NCBI RefSeq assembly: GCF_000716545.1
Contig: NZ_JNWZ01000015.1
Coordinates: forward strand, 1 to 64,000
Direction: 5' to 3'
DNA: 64,000 bases
Source: Kitasatospora phosalacinea
Lineage (GTDB): Bacteria; Actinomycetota; Actinomycetes; Streptomycetales; Streptomycetaceae
Within the stretch, counting starts at the first letter, position 1. Each line of letters begins with the position of its first letter. This document shows positions 57,662 through 64,000 of the stretch, one piece after another. The notes below the pieces were generated by a model. It was not told where the DNA came from, searched no databases, and saw only the letters and a list, made by a program, of their open reading frames with translations. The translations under genes and the position numbers were made by a program.

Positions 57662-58582
57662 TCAGGGGGCCGGGACGGCGCTGTGCAGCAGGATCGTCGA
57701 ACCGGGGCAGTCCGGGGTGGCCAGGTAGACGTCCAGCGGGCCGTCACCGCCCGGCGGCCGGAACACCAGGGCCAGCACCGGGCGGCCCTGGTAGCGGCCG
57801 GGACCGGTGGCGGCCGGCTGCTCGCCGGGGTGCCCGGCGGCGTCCAGGACGCAGGACGGGACCGCCGCCGCCCCGTCCGGGGAGGCCGGGCCGATCTGCT
57901 GCGGGGACCCCCGGCGGATCAGCTGCCCCGCCTGGGCCGGGAGTTGGGCGGCGGTGAAGTCCGGTCCGCCGTCGTCCGCGCCGCCGCCCGGAGCGACCTG
58001 CCGGGGAGCGGAGGAGTCGCCGCCGGTGCTCTTGGCGCCCCGGGAGCCGTCGGCGGCCACCGTGTCGGGGGCGGGCCCGGCGGCCGCGCTGCCCGCCGCC
58101 CCGTCGGAGTCGCGGTCGAGCAGCGAGCCCCCCAGCCCCCCGGCGAGCGCCACCAGCGCGACGGCCGCGGTGGCGAGCAGCAGCCGTCCGCCGCGCCGCC
58201 GCGGTGGACGGCCGGGGCCGGTGCCGCTGGACGGGGCGCCCGCCGGGGCGCCGGTGCGGCGCGGGACGGCCGGCGCCGGGGCCGGTGCGCGGGTCGGCCC
58301 GGGGGCCGGGGGAGCGGCGGTCGGCCCGGTCTCCGCGCGGGCGGCGGACTCGGCGGCCAGCGCGGCCGCCAACCGGTCCGCGACGTCCTGCGGCATGGCG
58401 GGCGCGGGGGCGTCGGCGAGCAGCTCCGGGAGGCCGCGCAGGGCGGCGAAGTCCCCGGCGCAGGCCGGGCAGGTGGTCAGGTGGGCGTGCAGGGGTGCGG
58501 CCTGCTCGGGCGGCAGCAGGTCCTCGGCGAGGTCGGCGAGGGCATCCAGGTCGGGGTGGCCGGAAGGCGGGTGCGGCGTCAT
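57662..58582 (-). CDS. Zinc-finger (ZAS-type) anti-sigma factor for SigM
   Basis: A 306-aa protein. The N-terminal HC2 zinc motif 'LHAHLTTCPACAGDF' (H-x3-C-x2-C) is typical of ECF anti-sigma factors. A Pro/Ala linker leads to one membrane helix (about 145-163, LLLATAAVALVALAGGLGG) and an extracellular domain of about 140 residues with 'QVAPGGG' and 'AVPSCVLDAAGHPGEQPAATGPGRYQGRPVLALVFRPPGGDGPLDVYLATPDC'. ATG 58582 overlaps the sigM stop as ATGA. It probably holds SigM at the membrane until an outside signal releases it. Whether it responds to thiols is unknown. Confidence 0.88.
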   Translation of the reverse strand: MTPHPPSGHPDLDALADLAEDLLPPEQAAPLHAHLTTCPACAGDFAALRGLPELLADAPAPAMPQDVADRLAAALAAESAARAETGPTAAPPAPGPTRAPAPAPAVPRRTGAPAGAPSSGTGPGRPPRRRGGRLLLATAAVALVALAGGLGGSLLDRDSDGAAGSAAAGPAPDTVAADGSRGAKSTGGDSSAPRQVAPGGGADDGGPDFTAAQLPAQAGQLIRRGSPQQIGPASPDGAAAVPSCVLDAAGHPGEQPAATGPGRYQGRPVLALVFRPPGGDGPLDVYLATPDCPGSTILLHSAVPAP

Positions 58583-59382
58583 CGCGGGGTCGCATCTCCT
58601 TCCAGCGCGGGCGAGGGATCCGTGGGTGGGACGGGGGAGGGCGGGTTCGGGTTCCCGCCCCGGGGCGGGGGCGGGGCGGCTCCGCCGGGTGCCGGTCCGG
58701 TTCCACGTGGAACGGCGGCGGGACGGGCGGCCGCGGACGTTCCACGTGGAACGGGGACCGCGCCGTCCGGTGTTCCACGTGGAACGGCGGGCGGCTCGGT
58801 TTCACGTGGAACGGAGCCGGGGCCGAGGTGGCGCAGCAGCGGCAGCAGCCGGGCCCGGCCGCGGGCGCAGCGGCTCTTCACGGTGCCGACCGGGACGCCG
58901 AGCACCTCGGCGGCCTCGGCCACCGGGTAGCCCTGCATGTCGACCAGCACCAGCGCGGCCCGCTGCTCGGCGGGCAGTGCGGCCAGCGCGTCGGCCACCT
59001 CGCGGCGGGTCTCGGCCCGCACCGCGTGGTGCTCCGCGTCCTCGGCGGGGCCGAGCGCGCGCTCCGCGGTGCCCTCCGGGCGCTGGTCGAGCGATTCGGC
59101 CCGGCGGACCGCGCGGCGGCGGGCCCGGTCGAGGCAGGCGTTGACCACGATCCGGTGCAGCCAGGTGGTGACCGCCGAGCGGCCCTGGAACCCGGCGGCG
59201 GCCCGGAACGCGGAGACCAGGGCGTCCTGCAGGGCGTCGGCGGCCTCCTCGCGGTCGCCGAGGGTGCGCACCGCGACCGCCCACAGGCGGTCCCGGTGGC
59301 GGTGCACCAGCAACCCGAAGGCGTCCGGGTCACCCGCTGCGTGCCGGGCGAGCAGTTCGGCGTCGGTGGGCTCCTCGGCCAT
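58579..59382 (-). CDS. sigM: ECF sigma factor SigM with parS-encoded C-terminal repeats
   Basis: A 267-aa protein. Sigma region 2 (about 20-90) has 'DPDAFGLLVHRHRDRLWAVAVRTLGDREEAADALQDALVSAFR'; region 4 (about 135-185) has 'LPAEQRAALVLVDMQGYPVAEAAEVLGVPVGTVKSRCARGRARL'. After region 4 comes an 80-residue Pro/Gly/Ala-rich tail not needed in ordinary ECF factors. It contains VPRET (191-195) and VPRGT (200-204, 211-215, 224-228), each exactly the translation of a parS site. The gene order sigM, anti-sigma, trxB, trxA matches S. coelicolor SigM. Start ATG 59382 follows AAGGAGG. Confidence 0.93.
   Translation of the reverse strand: MAEEPTDAELLARHAAGDPDAFGLLVHRHRDRLWAVAVRTLGDREEAADALQDALVSAFRAAAGFQGRSAVTTWLHRIVVNACLDRARRRAVRRAESLDQRPEGTAERALGPAEDAEHHAVRAETRREVADALAALPAEQRAALVLVDMQGYPVAEAAEVLGVPVGTVKSRCARGRARLLPLLRHLGPGSVPRETEPPAVPRGTPDGAVPVPRGTSAAARPAAVPRGTGPAPGGAAPPPPRGGNPNPPSPVPPTDPSPALEGDATPR
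58700..58713. promoter_or_regulatory. parS: parS site 5 in sigM codons 224-228
   Basis: GTTCCACGTGGAAC, a full palindrome with both outer Ts of the consensus replaced by C/G in a matched way. It encodes VPRGT. Confidence 0.85.
58739..58752. promoter_or_regulatory. parS: parS site 6 in sigM codons 211-215
   Basis: GTTCCACGTGGAAC, identical to site 5, 39 bp away. It encodes VPRGT in the same frame. Confidence 0.85.
58772..58785. promoter_or_regulatory. parS: parS site 7 in sigM codons 200-204
   Basis: GTTCCACGTGGAAC, 33 bp from site 6. It encodes VPRGT in the same frame. Confidence 0.85.
58799..58812. promoter_or_regulatory. parS: parS site 8 in sigM codons 191-195
   Basis: GTTTCACGTGGAAC on the + strand (read GTTCCACGTGAAAC on the coding strand), 27 bp from site 7. 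It encodes VPRET and is closest to the consensus of the four. Confidence 0.9.
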
Positions 59383-59498
59383 CCGCCCCCTCCTTGCGGT
59401 TCGGCCGTCCGCTCCGGCGGCCCTGGGTCACATCGTTGGGGATGCGCCGGAGCGGATCAAGGGGTGCCGGGGAGGGAGTGCGGGCGGGGAGTGCGGGG

Positions 59499-61730
59499 CT
59501 AGCTGTTGACCTGGACCTCGGCGACCCGGCCGCGGAAGCCGCCGTCCTCGTTGGCCGGGACGTTGGTCAGCCAGAGCAGCAGGTACCGGGTGGTGAGCGG
59601 GCCGTCCGGCTTGAGGGTGACCTTGGCGCCGGAGCCGGACGCGATCGAGGCGCCGAAGCCGTGGAAGCCGGACTCGTCGGAGCTCGGCGCGGCGGTGGTG
59701 CCGGCGGGCGCGGCCTTCAGCTCGACCTTGGTGTCGCCGATGAACTGGACGTCCACCGAGCCGACCTGGCGGGCCGAGCCGAGGTCGATCAGCAGGCCGG
59801 TGCCGGGCCGGTAGGCGCCGAACTGGTCGTTGTAGCGCTGGGTGCTCCAGGCGGTGGCCGGGTTGCCGTCGGTGGCGTTCGGCAGCTCGCTGAAGTGCTC
59901 GCTCTTGTTGTCGCCGAACGCGTTGAACGGCGAGAGCGTGGCGATGGTGAGCTTCTCGCCGGTGGCGGCGGACGCCGAGCCGCTCGGCGCGGGCGCCGGG
60001 GTGCTCTGGCTGCTGTCGGACTTGCCCTGGTGGGCGTTGACGTACTGGGCCAGCTGCCAGGAGCCGATCGCCACCGCGGAGAGCGCCACCAGCGAGGCGG
60101 TCCACTTCAGCAGACGGCGCAGCCCGCGGCGGCGCGGCGCGGGGGCCCGGCCCGGCCCGGGTGCCGGTACGGGCGCGGGCTCCGTGCGCGGGATCGCCTG
60201 GGTCGGCGCGTTGCTCGCGTAGCGCGGCCGGGCGGCGGGCAGGGCGCGCAGCACGGGCGGGGCGGGCTGCTCGGGCTGCCGGATCTTCGGCATCCGGTCG
60301 ATCGCCGCGGCCAGCTCGGCGGGGCTGGTGATCGGCTCCTTGTGGTTCGGGGGCTGCTCGCACAGGATGCGCGCGGCGAGCTCGGCCAGGCCCTTGTGGA
60401 CGCCCGCCCGGACCTGGTCCGGGGGGACGCAGCCGAGGCCCTTGGGCAGGCCCTGGAGGTCGTAGCGGTCCTCCGGGTAGGGCCAGCGGTGGGTGAGCGC
60501 CGCGTACAGCAGCGCGCCGATCGCCCGGACGTCGGTCAGCTCGGCGTCCTCGGCGGGCAGGCCGCGCAGCGCCGCGTCCACCGCGATGCCGTTGATCCGG
60601 TACTGGCCGCCGTCGGTGCGCAGCACGCACTTGGGGGTGAGCCGCAGGTGCGCCTGGCCGCGCTCGTGGGCGGCGGCGATGGCGTCGGTGACCTGGCGGA
60701 CCATCTGGTACGCGTCGTACGGCTCCATCGGGCCGTTCGCCAGCAGCTCGCCGAGGTCGTGGGCGCCGGGCAGCCACTCGCGGATGACGTAGACCAGCTC
60801 GCCCTCCTGCACCGCGTCCAGCACCTGGACGAAGCGCGGGTCGCCGAGCAGGGCGGCGCTGCGGGCGGCGGTGAGCACCGACTTGGCCCGGCGGTGGCCG
60901 GCCGCGAGCAGGTGGACGCCGACGGCGCGGCGGAGCTTCTCGTCCACGGCGCGCCAGCTGCTGAAGGTCTCCGACGAGGAGATGCACTCCTCCAGCCGGT
61001 AGCGGGCGCCGATCTTGTCGCCGCTGTGCCGCTGCGGGGCGGGCAGCACGGTCGGCAGGGTGGCGGTGTCGGCGTCCAGGGTCTCGGTGCTGGTGGGCGG
61101 GGCGGGCTCGGACGGTTCGACCGGCGGCAGCGGACGGCGCACCCCGCGGCTGCGGGAGGGGCGGTCGGGGCGGGCGCCCTGGGCGGCCAGCTCGGCGTCG
61201 ATCTCCTGGGCGGAGAGCGGGGCGGTGGCCTCGGGGGGCAGGCCCTGAGCGCCGGCCCCGGCGGCGTCCGGTCCCGGGGCCGCAGGGGCCGCGGGGGCGG
61301 CCGGAGCCGCGGGGGCGGCCGGGGACGTCGGCGGGGCCTCGGGACCGCTCCCGGCGGCGGGCGCGGGTGCGGGCGCGGCGGCGCCCTTCGGGCGCGCCGG
61401 GCGCAGCGGGGTGGTCTTCGGGTCCGCCTTGGCGGTGCCCTTGCCGTTGCCCCGGGCGGCGCCCTTCGCCCCGTTCCTGGCTCCGCCCTTGGGCGCGGCC
61501 TTCGTGGAGCCGTTCGCGGTGACGGTCTTCGCCGCACCGTTCGCGGACCCGTTCGGGGAGCCCTTCGCCGGGCCCTTGGCGGCCCGGTCGAGGTCGGACC
61601 CGTGGTCGGAGCCCCGGTCGGACCCGTGGTCGGAGCCGGCCTCGCGCTCCGTGCCCGTCGCAGGCGCGGCCTCGGTCGCCGCCCCGTCCGTCTCGGACGT
61701 GTCGACGATCGCCTTGGTGCCGTCAGCCAC
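59499..61730 (-). CDS. Pseudokinase with transmembrane helix and discoidin-like domain (MurJ partner)
   Basis: A 743-aa protein from GTG 61730 behind GGGAGGCAGG. The first 230 residues are Ala/Pro/Gly/Lys-rich. A kinase-like domain (about 238-480) starts 'IGARYRLEECISSSETFSSWRAVDEK' but lacks the VAxK lysine (VGVHLL), the HRD aspartate (AHLRLTPKC) and DFG (INGIAV), so it cannot phosphorylate. A membrane helix lies at about 541-561 and a discoidin/F5-8C-like domain at about 593-743 with 'ATDGNPATAWSTQRYND' and 'LLIDLGSARQVGSVDVQFIG'. In Mycobacterium this domain order is fused to MurJ and its phosphorylated form binds FhaA; here it is a separate gene next to murJ. Confidence 0.88.
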   Translation of the reverse strand: MADGTKAIVDTSETDGAATEAAPATGTEREAGSDHGSDRGSDHGSDLDRAAKGPAKGSPNGSANGAAKTVTANGSTKAAPKGGARNGAKGAARGNGKGTAKADPKTTPLRPARPKGAAAPAPAPAAGSGPEAPPTSPAAPAAPAAPAAPAAPGPDAAGAGAQGLPPEATAPLSAQEIDAELAAQGARPDRPSRSRGVRRPLPPVEPSEPAPPTSTETLDADTATLPTVLPAPQRHSGDKIGARYRLEECISSSETFSSWRAVDEKLRRAVGVHLLAAGHRRAKSVLTAARSAALLGDPRFVQVLDAVQEGELVYVIREWLPGAHDLGELLANGPMEPYDAYQMVRQVTDAIAAAHERGQAHLRLTPKCVLRTDGGQYRINGIAVDAALRGLPAEDAELTDVRAIGALLYAALTHRWPYPEDRYDLQGLPKGLGCVPPDQVRAGVHKGLAELAARILCEQPPNHKEPITSPAELAAAIDRMPKIRQPEQPAPPVLRALPAARPRYASNAPTQAIPRTEPAPVPAPGPGRAPAPRRRGLRRLLKWTASLVALSAVAIGSWQLAQYVNAHQGKSDSSQSTPAPAPSGSASAATGEKLTIATLSPFNAFGDNKSEHFSELPNATDGNPATAWSTQRYNDQFGAYRPGTGLLIDLGSARQVGSVDVQFIGDTKVELKAAPAGTTAAPSSDESGFHGFGASIASGSGAKVTLKPDGPLTTRYLLLWLTNVPANEDGGFRGRVAEVQVNS

Positions 61731-61905
61731 CGTGGTCCTGCCTCCCCTTGTGTCGCCCCGGTCCATCCCAGGACGGTCGACGTCCCCGTCGCCGGGGCGG
61801 TCGGCCGTGCAGGGTCAATTGTGCCCACTTCCGGACGCCAGGTACGACCTCTGGGGGTGGCGGTAGGTTGCCCGGTTGCCCACATCCGGCGGAACAGCAG
61901 ACGAA

Positions 61906-61942
61906 TGGGCCGGAACCGGGGGTGTTCCCCGACTCCGGCCCA
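61906..61942 (-). terminator. Hairpin between murJ and the pseudokinase gene
   Basis: A 9-bp stem TGGGCCGGA/TCCGGCCCA (61906-61914 with 61934-61942) with a smaller inner GGGG/CCCC stem lies about 80 nt past the murJ stop on the minus strand. It may end or attenuate murJ transcripts. The gap 61731-62018 has no gene. Confidence 0.6.
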
Positions 61943-61984
61943 GGAGAAGCGTACTGAGGTTCCGACGGTTCGCCCTCGTCCGGG

Positions 61985-61999
61985 TTGACGTCACGTCAA
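61985..61999. promoter_or_regulatory. Small perfect inverted repeat TTGACG-TCA-CGTCAA
   Basis: A 6-bp dyad with a 3-bp centre lies 20 bp downstream of the murJ stop and about 255 nt upstream of the pseudokinase start. It has the form of a regulator operator; no regulator is known. Confidence 0.4.
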
Positions 62000-62018
62000 T
62001 CCGCCGCCCGCGGGTCGT

Positions 62019-64000
62019 TCAGCGGCCGAGCCTCCTGCGGACCATTCCGGTGAGTGCGCCCAGTTCCTCGATGCGCATCTTGCGCGCCAGCACCAGGAAC
62101 ACCGCGAGCTGCGCGCCGCCCGCGACCAGCAGGGTCAGCACGTTGCCGGTCCAGCCGTCCAGCACCTGCAGGGCGAGCAGCTCCAGGGCCAGGCCGACGG
62201 CGGCGGCGGGCAGCGAGGCGATGGCCAGCCGGACGTACGTCTTGGTGATCCGGGCGGTGTCCAGGCCGCCGACCTTCGCCTTCAGCTTGGGCACCGCGAC
62301 GGACACGCCGACCGCGTAGGACAGGCCGTAACCCAGCGCCATGCCGGTGACCGCCCACTGCGCCGGCAGCACCAGCCAGCACAGCACCGCGGTGGCGGCC
62401 TGGGTGAGCGCCACCCAGACGGTGTTGGAGAACGGCGTGCGGGTGTCCTCGTACGCGTAGAAGCCGCGCAGCAGCACGTACTGCACCGAGTACGGGACCA
62501 GGCCGAGGGCGAACGCGGAGAGCATGTAGCCGATCGCGGTGGTGCCGTGGGCGACCGCGCCGCCGTTGCCCAGGCCGTAGATCGAGGAGCCGATCACCGG
62601 CCCCAGCGACAGGAACAGGAACGCGGCCGGGACGATCGCCACCGCCGAGGTGCGCAGGCCGTAGGAGAGGTCGTCGCGCACGGCGCCGGAGTCCTGGTCG
62701 GCGGCGGCCCGGGAGAGCCGGGGGAGCACCGCGCTCATCACCGAGACGGTGATCACCGCCATCGGCAGCTGCCAGATCAGCAGCGCGTTGGAGTACGCGG
62801 CCAGGCCGACGCCGAGGTGGCCGTCCTGCTCGGCGGCCTTGCCGGAGGCGGTGGCCAGCTGGGTGACCACCAGGAAGCCGACCTGGTTGGCCAGCACGAA
62901 CAGGAAGGTCCACTTGGCGAGCCGGGCGGCCTTGCCCAGACCGTGGCCGCGCCAGTCGAACCGGGGCCGGAACGAGAAGCCCGCCGCCCGCAGGTACGGG
63001 ATCATCGCCAGCGCCTGCACGGCCAGGCCCAGCGCGGTGCCGATGCCGAGCAGCCGGACGCCCTCCGGGGAGATCGACTGCGGGGTGACCTCGGTGTGCT
63101 GGAAGGTGCCGTACACCGCGATGTACATCACGAAGGTGAAGATCACCACGACGTTGTTCAGGACCGGCGTCCACATCATCGCGCCGAACCGGCCGCGGGC
63201 GTTGAGGATCTGGCCCATCACCACGTGCACGCCCATGAAGAAGATGGTCGGCAGGCAGTACCTGGCCAGCGCCACCGTGGTGTCGGCGCTCGCCCGGTCG
63301 CGCATCAGCGCGTGCGAGATCAGCTGCACCAGCACCGGCGCGGCCAGCACCGCCACGAACACCACGCCCGCCAGGCCGGTCACCACCAGGGTGAGCAGCC
63401 GGTTCGCGTAGGCGGTGCCGCCGTCCTCGTCGTTCTTCATGCTGCGCACCAGCTGCGGCACGAACACCGCGTTCAGCGCGCCGCCGCCGATCAGGATGTA
63501 CAGCAGGGTGGGCAGGGTGTTGGCGGCGTTGTACGAGTCGCCCATCGAGGCCACGCCGATCGCGGCGGCGATCACCATGGTGCGCAGGAAGCCGGTGCCC
63601 CGGGAGACCAGGGTGCCGGCGGCCATCACGGCGCTGGAGTTCAGCAGCCCGGCGACCCTGGCCGCGCCGCCACCGCCACCGCCACCGCCACCACCACCGC
63701 CGCTGCCGCTGCCGCTGTCGGGGACGGTCTCGGTGTCGGTGTCGGTGCCCGTGTCCGCTCCGGACGCGGGGACGGGCGCCGGCGGGCCGGTGGTCAGGGC
63801 GGCGGCCGCGTTGGCCTCCAGCACGGCCGCGTCGGCCCGCATCACCGCCTCCTCCTCGGACAGCGGCGGGTCGAACTCGATCGGCGGCACGTACGGGTGC
63901 GGACGGGGCCCGGGCTCCTCGTTCCCGTCCCCGGCCCGGTCCCCGGGGGCCTCAGGGTCCTCGGAAGCCTCGGAAGTCCCGGGGTCTTCGGCGGCGGTCG
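62019..64000 (-). CDS. murJ: MurJ (MviN) lipid II flippase, 5' end outside the window
   Basis: The frame is open to the window edge: codons before the GTG at 63890 read TSEASEDPEAPG and so on without a stop, so the true start lies beyond 64000. After a long acidic/Gly-rich cytoplasmic N-terminus (with a run of 12 Gly) come about 14 membrane helices in the MOP-flippase pattern: 'SRGTGFLRTMVIAAAIG', 'NTLPTLLYILIGGGALNAVFVPQLVR', 'LYALRPHH'-less but 'GFYAYEDTRTPFSNTVWVALTQA' near the second half. MurJ moves lipid II across the membrane for wall synthesis. It is followed by the pseudokinase gene in the same direction. Confidence 0.93.
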   Translation of the reverse strand, partial: TAAEDPGTSEASEDPEAPGDRAGDGNEEPGPRPHPYVPPIEFDPPLSEEEAVMRADAAVLEANAAAALTTGPPAPVPASGADTGTDTDTETVPDSGSGSGGGGGGGGGGGGAARVAGLLNSSAVMAAGTLVSRGTGFLRTMVIAAAIGVASMGDSYNAANTLPTLLYILIGGGALNAVFVPQLVRSMKNDEDGGTAYANRLLTLVVTGLAGVVFVAVLAAPVLVQLISHALMRDRASADTTVALARYCLPTIFFMGVHVVMGQILNARGRFGAMMWTPVLNNVVVIFTFVMYIAVYGTFQHTEVTPQSISPEGVRLLGIGTALGLAVQALAMIPYLRAAGFSFRPRFDWRGHGLGKAARLAKWTFLFVLANQVGFLVVTQLATASGKAAEQDGHLGVGLAAYSNALLIWQLPMAVITVSVMSAVLPRLSRAAADQDSGAVRDDLSYGLRTSAVAIVPAAFLFLSLGPVIGSSIYGLGNGGAVAHGTTAIGYMLSAFALGLVPYSVQYVLLRGFYAYEDTRTPFSNTVWVALTQAATAVLCWLVLPAQWAVTGMALGYGLSYAVGVSVAVPKLKAKVGGLDTARITKTYVRLAIASLPAAAVGLALELLALQVLDGWTGNVLTLLVAGGAQLAVFLVLARKMRIEELGALTGMVRRRLGR

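Overview
This window is high-GC (well above 70% by eye) chromosomal DNA from a Streptomycetaceae actinomycete (Streptomyces or Kitasatospora). It is centred on the chromosomal replication origin. The evidence is the order dnaA - oriC - dnaN - gnd - recF - DUF721 - gyrB - gyrA on one side and rpmH - rnpA - yidD - yidC - jag - rsmG - parA - parB on the other, frequent GTG starts, crgA, paired class E sortases, DLW-39, and parS sites of the Streptomyces type. The assignment rests on recognised gene order and motifs, not on any search. Nothing in the window looks like a large mobile island.

Left region (1-16.5 kb): the tail of a secreted protein, an XRE-like regulator, a secreted NlpC/P60-like wall hydrolase with two C-terminal wall-binding repeats, a SpoU/TrmH methyltransferase coupled to a FUSC membrane protein, a coupled HTTM/DUF5819 pair, a J-domain/rhodanese fusion, a PAS-GAF-PP2C-HATPase phosphatase, a rhomboid-like membrane protein, an MprF-like protein and a NarL-type two-component pair. 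tRNA-Leu(CAG) follows.

Growth and division cluster (16.7-32.3 kb): fhaA, fhaB, pstP, rodA, pbpA and pknB form a same-strand array, the actinobacterial Ser/Thr-phosphorylation and cell-elongation module. Convergent to it lie srtE2, srtE1, pabA, a 56-aa membrane protein and a DUF881 gene. Then come crgA, a group of DnaA boxes, a rhomboid protease, a cyclophilin and a DUF5324 gene.

Origin-proximal left arm (32.3-45.7 kb): tRNA-Ala(TGC), DLW-39, a DUF6191-like gene, a phage-antirepressor-like gene, tRNA-Ile(GAT), a cyclopropane-synthase-like methyltransferase, DUF3566, gyrA, gyrB, DUF721, recF, gnd and dnaN. oriC (about 45.94-46.52 kb) has some twenty DnaA boxes in two clusters that face each other across a box-free spacer.

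Right arm (46.9-64 kb): dnaA, the rpmH-to-parB array, a GNAT acetyltransferase, and then leftward trxA, trxB (behind a near-ideal sigma-R promoter), a zinc-finger anti-sigma factor, sigM, a pseudokinase and murJ (5' end outside the window). Eight parS sites lie between 52.0 and 58.8 kb. Four of them are inside the sigM reading frame, where they encode a repeated V-P-R-G/E-T motif. FhaA and the MurJ-associated pseudokinase, known partners in mycobacteria, both lie in this window on opposite sides of the origin.
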